Position numbers and translations under genes: made by a program
Part shown: positions 22,398-27,882 of the stretch, in pieces
How positions within the stretch are numbered: position 1 is the stretch's first letter
How the letters are laid out: every line of letters starts with the position of its first letter
The notes under the pieces: model-generated
Seen by the model: the letters and a program-made list of their open reading frames with translations, nothing else
Told to the model about the DNA's origin: nothing
The model's database searches: none
Source: an uncultured Chloroflexota bacterium
Lineage (GTDB): Bacteria > Chloroflexota > Anaerolineae > Aggregatilineales > Phototrophicaceae
DNA length: 27,882 bases
Direction: 5' to 3'
Assembly: GCA_937974245.1 (NCBI GenBank)
Contig: CALJKV010000123.1
Location: 1-27,882 of the forward strand

Positions 22398-23999
22398 TTG
22401 GACAATCTGACGATTCTCATCACTACCAACCTGACACCGCAAAGTATTCGTCTGCTCGAGAACGACAGCGGTATTACCGCTCATTTCACCGGGGCATCCC
22501 CGGTGGAGTTATTGACGGCACTGCCAGAGGCGCACGCGGTCATCACCCGTGATGATGTGCGGATTGACGCCGCATTTCTGGATGCCGCACCCCATTTACA
22601 GGTGATTGGGCGTATCGGGGTGGACATCAGCAATGTTGACCTGGAAGCCGCTACCAGCCGGGGCATTGTCGTCATGAATACCCCTGGTGTAAATGCCGTT
22701 GCCGCTGGGGAACATACGATTGCCCTCATGCTGGCCTTGTGTCGCAAGCTCCTTCCGGCGCATCACAGCTTACTAAACGGGCATTGGCCGCCGGATAAGG
22801 GACGTATGCTGGGTATTCAGCTCCAGGGAAGAGTGCTAGGGTTGATTGGCCTGGGGCGTGTTGGGCGTGTTGTCGCGCAGCGCTGCCTCGCTTTCGGCAT
22901 GACTGTGTTGGCCTATGATCCGTATGTGGATGAGTCGCCCCTGGACGATGGGCGCGTGCTGCTGGTGGGATTGAAGGAATTGTTGCAGCGTAGTGACGTG
23001 ATTAGCCTGCATGTTCCCGCGACGCGGGAAACGCGGGAGATGGTGAACGCTGGTATCATCGCGCAGATGAAACCGGGGGTGCTGCTGGTGAACACGGCTC
23101 ACAGCAGTGTGTTGGATGAGCGGGCGGCGGCTCAGGCGCTCGGATCCGGTCAATTGGGTGGTGTCGCGCTGGATGTTTATGCGCTTAAACCAGCACCGGA
23201 CAATCCGCTAATTGGGTGTGAAAATGTGATTCATACCCCGCACATCGGCGACAACACAATAGAGGCGACACAGCATCTCTCACTCCAGATTGTGCAGCAG
23301 GTTATTGATGCGCTGCGTGGGACGGACTATCGTAACGTGGTGAACATGCCGCTGCTCCCCGGTGTAGGCTACGAGAGAATTCGCCCTTATCTGCGGTTGG
23401 CAGAACAAATGGGGCTGCTGCTGGACAGCCTATCGCGGCACGACATCCAGCAGGTCGCCGTGGAGTTTCGTGGCGAGGAAGTACACGGGCTGGTTAAGCC
23501 GCTGGTGGTAGCGCTGCTTAAGGGGCTGCTACAACCTGTTATCGCGGGTGAAGTGAATTACATCAATGCGCCAGTATTGGCGGCGCAGCACGGTATCCAG
23601 GTAAAGCAAACGAAGGGGCTGAAAACCGCGCACTATACCAACCTTGTCTCGTGTCAAATCACACTGAAGGATGGCGAGGCGATCATCATGGCCGGGACAT
23701 TGCTCGATCATCAAGTACCGCACATTGTCCAGATCAACCAGTACCGGATGAACTTTGTTCCGGAAGGCCATCTGTTGATTCTGGGGAGTTATGACAGACC
23801 GGGCGTTATCGGGCGAGTGGGGACGCTGATGGCGGAGAATAATATCAATATCGCCAGTTGGCATACCGGACGCGCGGAACCGGGCGGCCAAACGCTAACG
23901 ATTCTCACACTGGACTACCCACTCCCGGATGCGGTGCTGGATGCCCTGCGGCAGTTCGATTTTGTGCGTCATGTGCGCCAGCTTACGATCCCGGATTGA
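22398..23999 (+). CDS. D-3-phosphoglycerate dehydrogenase-like protein with ACT domain
   Basis: The 533-residue chain has the long SerA architecture: substrate and NAD domains (GLIGLGRVGRVVAQRCLAFG, AYDPYVDES), an intervening domain (about 320-450) and a C-terminal ACT domain (LLILGSYDRPGVIGRVGTLM). Active members need Arg in NTARG, Glu in the DVFxxEP segment and His in TPHxG. Here the first reads NTAHSS (His235), the second DVYALKP (Lys264), while His282 in HTPHIGDNT is kept. Two of three catalytic residues are therefore changed, and the reaction may differ or be lost. The start is TTG at 22398. The gene ends with a 17-base convergent overlap with the next gene. Confidence 0.82.
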   Translation: MDNLTILITTNLTPQSIRLLENDSGITAHFTGASPVELLTALPEAHAVITRDDVRIDAAFLDAAPHLQVIGRIGVDISNVDLEAATSRGIVVMNTPGVNAVAAGEHTIALMLALCRKLLPAHHSLLNGHWPPDKGRMLGIQLQGRVLGLIGLGRVGRVVAQRCLAFGMTVLAYDPYVDESPLDDGRVLLVGLKELLQRSDVISLHVPATRETREMVNAGIIAQMKPGVLLVNTAHSSVLDERAAAQALGSGQLGGVALDVYALKPAPDNPLIGCENVIHTPHIGDNTIEATQHLSLQIVQQVIDALRGTDYRNVVNMPLLPGVGYERIRPYLRLAEQMGLLLDSLSRHDIQQVAVEFRGEEVHGLVKPLVVALLKGLLQPVIAGEVNYINAPVLAAQHGIQVKQTKGLKTAHYTNLVSCQITLKDGEAIIMAGTLLDHQVPHIVQINQYRMNFVPEGHLLILGSYDRPGVIGRVGTLMAENNINIASWHTGRAEPGGQTLTILTLDYPLPDAVLDALRQFDFVRHVRQLTIPD

Positions 24000-26004
24000 G
24001 GGTTACTTCCAGCCCGGTGATTTCCACCGACGCACAGACCAGGATGCCAGAGTCCGCCGCCGGGCAGGGTGGGGTAACGGCCAGCGTAAGCGTGTGGTAG
24101 CCGGGCTGTTCCAGAAAAACCGCGCCGCGAATATCGGCAGCGCCGTTGATCGGCCAGGTTTCTATAAGATGCTCGTCCTGTAAAAATTGAATTTCACGCT
24201 GGTTGGCCTGTACCGCTGCACTGAGTTCAACCCAACCGGGCACTGGCGTATAAAGGTAGATAGATATCCGGTTCCGAAGCGCAGTGGTCGGCGGCAAAAT
24301 CACCTGGAATTCCGGCAAATTGATGACCGGCGGCGCGGCAAACAGGGCGATACGCGCATCCTCGTAGAACGGGGCGCCTAATTGTTGACGGGCGAAAGCG
24401 TCCAACACTCCCTGGTTGTCGCTCCAATCTTTGTGCAGGATAATGATGTCCGCCCCGGCTGCATCCAATAGTGCGGGGTCGAGTGTGTTTTGCAGGACGG
24501 TCAGACGGGCGGGGTCTACCGGCGTGCGGCGTGTGATATGCCCGGCGATTAAGGGGCGCTGGTGACCGGTTTGCAGGAACATAGCGTCTTTGTCGGTCAG
24601 CAGGTGTTCCCAGGGGATGTCGAAAACGGCGCGAATGTCATCCCGTTCTGCCAACATGGTGACGGCTTCCGGTACTACACCTGGAATTGTGGGCAAATCC
24701 GGGATGCCCTCTGGTGACCAGAATCCCTGATATTCCCACAGCACAAACACTGACAGCCCCAGACAGAGAGTGTAACCTAACCGCCGTCGCTGTAAGTGCG
24801 GCCATAATGCCGCCAGACCATATCCCGCCAGCACCGCGACTGCCAGGGCCAGCGTGAAATTGAAGCGAGCTGGGGTGCGGGTCGAACTCAGTAGCGGGAT
24901 ATGCTGCAAGATCAGGCCAGGCAGAGCGATGAATGTTTCATAGCTGCCGACGCTGACAGACAACGGGGCATCCAGCACTTTCAGAATGCCGCCCAGTGAA
25001 CCGACCCAGGCGATTCCCCCCAGGAGCAGCCACCAGCGGGCGCGCCGCTGCTGCCACACCGCGATGATCCCTAACGTCCCCGCCACGATGCCGAGGTAAG
25101 CCATTTTCTCGAATGGGTCACGTCCCAGGACACGGTGGGTGTATTCAAGCTGGCCGAACAGCGGGTGCTGGAAGGATGGCGAGACAATTGCCAGCAAGTC
25201 GGCACTGAAGGCCACATCGCCGCTCTCTTGCAGACGTGCCGGAGCGGAGAACATATCCAGCGCCACCGGGAGCAAAAAGGGTAGGGAGACCATCCCACCC
25301 AGGATAATCGCCGCGATGCTCCAGCGCAGAGCCGACCACCTGTGCTGCCAGAGTAATGTCAGCACGAACAGCCCCGTGACCGGCAGAAGGAAGTAGACCA
25401 GCAGCAAAGTATTGCCCAGCAGACTCAGGCAGAAAAACAGCGCCGTGAACAGCAACCAACGCCGATTCTGTGTGTCCTGTAAGCGGAACAGCCCATAGGT
25501 GTAGAACGGTATGCCCCACAGCACCAGCAGGCCAGTATGCCCGGCCGCAAGCTGCCCCTGGAAAGTGGGATATGCCAGAAAGACCAGTCCGGCCAGCCAT
25601 GCCGCGCTGCGCTGTTCGGTGAGATATGCCACGAGCCAATAGACCGCCCATCCATTAAGCGCCAGGTTAAACAGCAGCGGCAGGTTAAAGGCCGCCGGGA
25701 GGGGCATGATGAACGCCAGAAGCCAGGCCGGGAAGGATTGTAATGGGTTACCCCACAGCCAGCTATTGCCCAGACCATCCGGGTAGGCAAGGAGCGAGTC
25801 ATGAAACAGTGGCCCGCCGGTTTGCAGGATATTTTTGATCCACCAGATATGACGGGCATACTCATACGAATCACCGAAGGGATGCCCGACCAGCCGGGTC
25901 GAAAGCACCGTGACCAGCGGCCAGGTCACGACTATAGCGACGATAAGATACAGGCCGTAGGCGAATATATGGTGGGCGAACGGCGGCAAAGCGCGTGATT
26001 TCAT
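23983..26004 (-). CDS. Polytopic membrane protein, GT-C-like glycosyltransferase
   Basis: The 673-residue protein has about ten to twelve membrane helices in residues 15-430 and a soluble C-terminal domain of about 230 residues. After the first helix comes GHPFGDSYEYARHIWWIKNIL, an acidic loop like the DD/DE motif of GT-C glycosyltransferases (oligosaccharyltransferase or lipid-linked sugar transferases). PALLDAAGADIIILHKDW and ARIALFAAPP in the tail resemble the extracytoplasmic domain of such proteins. Donor and acceptor are unknown. ATG at 26002-26004 is used; TTG at 26011-26013 is possible. It is divergent from the next gene, with 67 bases between them. Confidence 0.75.
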   Translation of the reverse strand: MKSRALPPFAHHIFAYGLYLIVAIVVTWPLVTVLSTRLVGHPFGDSYEYARHIWWIKNILQTGGPLFHDSLLAYPDGLGNSWLWGNPLQSFPAWLLAFIMPLPAAFNLPLLFNLALNGWAVYWLVAYLTEQRSAAWLAGLVFLAYPTFQGQLAAGHTGLLVLWGIPFYTYGLFRLQDTQNRRWLLFTALFFCLSLLGNTLLLVYFLLPVTGLFVLTLLWQHRWSALRWSIAAIILGGMVSLPFLLPVALDMFSAPARLQESGDVAFSADLLAIVSPSFQHPLFGQLEYTHRVLGRDPFEKMAYLGIVAGTLGIIAVWQQRRARWWLLLGGIAWVGSLGGILKVLDAPLSVSVGSYETFIALPGLILQHIPLLSSTRTPARFNFTLALAVAVLAGYGLAALWPHLQRRRLGYTLCLGLSVFVLWEYQGFWSPEGIPDLPTIPGVVPEAVTMLAERDDIRAVFDIPWEHLLTDKDAMFLQTGHQRPLIAGHITRRTPVDPARLTVLQNTLDPALLDAAGADIIILHKDWSDNQGVLDAFARQQLGAPFYEDARIALFAAPPVINLPEFQVILPPTTALRNRISIYLYTPVPGWVELSAAVQANQREIQFLQDEHLIETWPINGAADIRGAVFLEQPGYHTLTLAVTPPCPAADSGILVCASVEITGLEVTLNPGS

Positions 26005-26071
26005 CAGATTCAACCGGGTATGAGTGTGCTAAAATGGCGGCTCAGTATTGTGTATTCAACAGCGGATTATA

Positions 26072-27406
26072 ATGCGAGCGAACTTACAAAAACACCATCT
26101 GTTTACTTTTCTCTTCCGGCGGCGCTGGATTGACGTGGCTTGGCTGCTGCTGCTGGCAGGGTTTATCTTCGCCGGGATGCCCCTAGCGACGTTTCACGGC
26201 GACGAAGCCATGCAGATTTATATGAGTAATGACTACGTCGCGGCCTTCATTGATCGGGATTTGAATTATCTGATGGTCAGTCCGCCTTATGGTATTGATG
26301 AAGACCCCTGGCTGCGAATCCTGAACGGCTCGGTCAACCGCTATGCCATCGGCCTGAGCTGGCAACTGGCCGGGATGAATAGTGGGCAGCTCCCGCCGCG
26401 TCCCGGTTGGGATTGGGGGCTGGATTATGACCGGAATGTCGAAACCGGGCATCTCCCCTCGGATTCGCTGTTACTGGCAGCACGCTTTTCGTCTACCTTG
26501 TTTCTCGCCCTGAGTACCTGGGTCATGTTTGGGATTGGCTGGCAGGTAGGGGGCAGGCCGCTGGCCTATATGAGCAGTGCCATTTACACTGTGCATCCCG
26601 TTGTGCTGCTGAATGGGCGGCGGGCGATGCAGGAAGGTTCGTACCTGTTCTTCGGGCTGTTGGCGGTGCTGCTGGCGATTATCATCAGCCGGAAACGCGC
26701 CGATGGACAGCGGGCAGCGTGGCACTGGTGGGCGGGGCTGGTGCTGGCCGGTGGTCTGACTCTCGCCAGCAAACACAGCGGCATTGTGCTTGTGGCGGCG
26801 GCTTTCGGCTGGATTGTCTTGGCCGAGTTAGCGCATTTTGACTTGCGGCGCTTGGGCGGCCTGGTCGTCCGGCTGCTGGTGAGTGGCGTTCTGGTAGTGG
26901 CGCTGTTGGTGGCACTTTCGCCCGCACTGTGGAACGACCCGATAGCCCGTTTTGCCGACCTGATCAGTGTCCGCCAGGGACTGCTGGATATTCAAGTAGG
27001 AATTGACCCGGATGCGCCGACGACGCTCTTACAGCGGGTCGAGGGGATCATTACCCAGCCCTTCCTGACCGCGCTGCAGCACTTTGAAGTTGCGTTCTGG
27101 GCGAATGCCAGCGCCGTGACGGATGCCATCAACAGCTACATGGCCTCCCCGCTCAGCGGAGTCCAGTTTGGGCCAATCCTGGGGACTGCCTTAACCCTTT
27201 TGGCCGGGTGGGGGCTGGTGCTGTGCCTGAAGCTGTGGCGGCAACCGGGTATTTTAGCCTGGGTGGGCGTGACGCTGCTATCGCTGCTGGTCAACCCTTT
27301 GCCCTGGCAGCGGTACTATCTGGCGCTCTACCCGGTGGCGGCGCTGTTGGCCGGAATCGGGCTGCTGGCTGTTGTGCGGTGGGGCAGAAACCGTTCCCTC
27401 GCTTGA
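26072..27406 (+). CDS. PMT/ArnT-like GT-C glycosyltransferase
   Basis: The 444-residue protein has about ten membrane helices. The first outer loop contains ATFHGDEAMQIYMSNDY, with the acidic Asp-Glu pair expected in dolichyl/polyprenyl-phosphate-mannose-type glycosyltransferases (families GT39/GT83). LLAARFSSTLFLALSTWVMF and MSSAIYTVHPVVLLNGRRAMQEGSYLFFG also follow the pattern. It probably moves a sugar from a polyprenyl-phosphate donor onto protein or lipid outside the membrane. ATG at 26072 is preferred; TTG at 26048 would add eight residues. TAAAAT at 26030-26035 with TG before it could be an extended -10 box. The divergent neighbour is also GT-C-like. Confidence 0.8.
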   Translation: MRANLQKHHLFTFLFRRRWIDVAWLLLLAGFIFAGMPLATFHGDEAMQIYMSNDYVAAFIDRDLNYLMVSPPYGIDEDPWLRILNGSVNRYAIGLSWQLAGMNSGQLPPRPGWDWGLDYDRNVETGHLPSDSLLLAARFSSTLFLALSTWVMFGIGWQVGGRPLAYMSSAIYTVHPVVLLNGRRAMQEGSYLFFGLLAVLLAIIISRKRADGQRAAWHWWAGLVLAGGLTLASKHSGIVLVAAAFGWIVLAELAHFDLRRLGGLVVRLLVSGVLVVALLVALSPALWNDPIARFADLISVRQGLLDIQVGIDPDAPTTLLQRVEGIITQPFLTALQHFEVAFWANASAVTDAINSYMASPLSGVQFGPILGTALTLLAGWGLVLCLKLWRQPGILAWVGVTLLSLLVNPLPWQRYYLALYPVAALLAGIGLLAVVRWGRNRSLA

Positions 27407-27534
27407 GCGTTTCGATGTAAGCACTCTCAGATTTTTTCAGAGAGGGCAGATATTTGCGTTTTGAGAACTCTGCCCCGGTTGCGCGATTTTTCAAAGGTTT
27501 CGGGGCGGGAAGTTGAGTAGAAACAGTATATCCC

Positions 27535-27583
27535 AGTCCCCACTGCCATCCCCCGCATCAAGCTGAGGATAGGGAGGGGGACT
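27535..27583. repeat. Inverted repeat AGTCCCC/GGGGACT
   Basis: AGTCCCC (27535-27541) and GGGGACT (27577-27583) are perfect seven-base arms. Between them TCCC and GGGA runs could add pairing. It could be part of a structured RNA or an intergenic palindromic element; there is no T run after it on the plus strand. Confidence 0.45.
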
Positions 27584-27615
27584 TTGGATCATCCGGCCAG
27601 TTTTCGAGCAGCTTG

Positions 27616-27655
27616 CTACCCCCTGATATTTTCACTGTCCCGTGAATCGGGGTAG
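27616..27655. repeat. Compound inverted repeat (CTACCCC/GGGGTAG with inner TTCAC/GTGAA)
   Basis: The outer arms CTACCCC (27616-27622) and GGGGTAG (27649-27655) enclose inner arms TTCAC (27631-27635) and GTGAA (27642-27646) around TGTCCC. GAT and ATC next to the inner arms can pair too if ATT bulges. This would fold into one long hairpin with an internal loop. Confidence 0.5.
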
Positions 27656-27657
27656 GG

Positions 27658-27810
27658 TCAATCCAAGTCATGCAAAAAGGCTAGAGAAACTGACCCTAAG
27701 CCCATAATTTGGGCTTGTTTTTTCCCCCATACTTCTAAAACATCCAACTGTGCGCTAGTTAGCTCTTTTCGAATTGTTGCCCAAAATGCTAAATACACAT
27801 GGTACTGCAT
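27658..27810 (-). pseudogene. Possible gene remnant or small ORF
   Basis: On the minus strand a 50-residue frame starts at ATG 27808-27810 and reads MQYHVYLAFWATIRKELTSA and so on, ending FLHDLD. It remains open upstream to a stop near 27870 (residues such as FSNGFLTTAIYL), but no start codon precedes the ATG. The composition resembles coding sequence more than random, and it is unlike its GC-richer neighbours. I recognise no family. It may be the C-terminal scrap of a decayed gene or chance. Confidence 0.3.
27698..27723 (+). terminator. Possible intrinsic terminator on the plus strand
   Basis: AAGCCCA (27698-27704) pairs with TGGGCTT (27710-27716), with a five-base loop and then GTTTTTT. 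It has good terminator form but lies about 290 bases past the stop codon of the glycosyltransferase gene and inside the minus-strand remnant frame, so its partner gene or RNA is unclear. Confidence 0.6.
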
Positions 27811-27882
27811 AAGATAAATAGCAGTGGTTAAGAAGCCATTTGAAAAGTCAATTTGCTGCCTGAAGTCGTACTAAACGGCGCA

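Larger units (their letters stand above)
27407..27882. other. Mostly non-coding tail with structured repeats
   Basis: No convincing full-length gene lies here. From 27410 to 27660 the sequence holds several inverted repeats (see the entries for 27535-27583 and 27616-27655). From about 27700 the composition becomes richer in A and T. One hairpin with a T run and one short minus-strand reading frame, possibly a remnant, are the only other items I can point to. Confidence 0.5.

Noticed and set aside
25145..25651. A 168-residue minus-strand frame
   Set aside because: It overlaps the polytopic glycosyltransferase gene in another frame and has no domain or ribosome binding site.
1..27882. CRISPR array, tRNA, rRNA, integrase, transposase or phage genes
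   Set aside because: I looked for regularly spaced repeats, clover-leaf sequences and recombinase motifs and saw none; small structures could still be missed by eye.

Overview
The window looks like a chromosomal segment of a Chloroflexota bacterium, probably Anaerolineae or a close relative. This is inferred from moderately high GC, the style of the ribosomal operon, the octahaem cytochrome locus and the small DUF-type proteins; no rRNA gene or marker tree is available to confirm it. I see no phage, integrase, CRISPR array, tRNA or rRNA. Most of the window is densely packed bacterial operons.

Layout. (1) 1-3000, minus strand: a SAM methyltransferase, a DUF2867 protein, and the infC-rpmI-rplT operon (IF-3, L35, L20) with a clear sigma-70 promoter, an apparent AUC start codon for infC and a terminator. 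(2) 3000-9760, minus strand: a redox/sulfur locus reading ArsR-type regulator > octahaem tetrathionate-reductase-family cytochrome c > heptahaem cytochrome c fused to a membrane cytochrome b > two half-size YeeE/YedE transporters. The second transporter carries a rhodanese-like domain without its cysteine and ends in GGGCG. A CRP/FNR-like palindrome lies upstream of the regulator. (3) 9900-12200, plus strand: a small unknown protein and two methyltransferase-fold proteins. (4) 12200-12950, minus strand: tandem paralogues resembling DUF4258. (5) 13190-14810: 1-pyrroline-5-carboxylate dehydrogenase with an operator-like inverted repeat and a strong terminator. (6) 14880-17660, plus strand: a dienelactone-hydrolase-like protein, lipB, an alpha/beta hydrolase, and a membrane-anchored thioredoxin-fold protein whose first active-site Cys codon is an in-frame TGA followed by a SECIS-like hairpin; this is most simply a selenoprotein. 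(7) 17650-24000: a convergent thioesterase, then a plus-strand run of a SerB-like phosphatase, a HAD hydrolase, a DedA protein, a phosphatidylcholine-synthase-like enzyme, a secreted DUF4139-like protein and a SerA-like dehydrogenase with two altered catalytic residues. (8) 23980-27410: two divergent polytopic GT-C-like membrane proteins. (9) 27410-27882: a mostly non-coding, AT-richer tail with strong inverted repeats and a possible gene remnant.

How the genes may work together. In region 2 quinol electrons could pass from the cytochrome b domain through the seven c haems to the octahaem protein, which would reduce an oxidised sulfur (or nitrogen) compound outside the membrane, while the YeeE/YedE halves move the sulfur product. 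This is inference from family membership and gene order. The strongest single observations are the UGA-containing thioredoxin-like gene, the redox locus and the non-canonical infC start.
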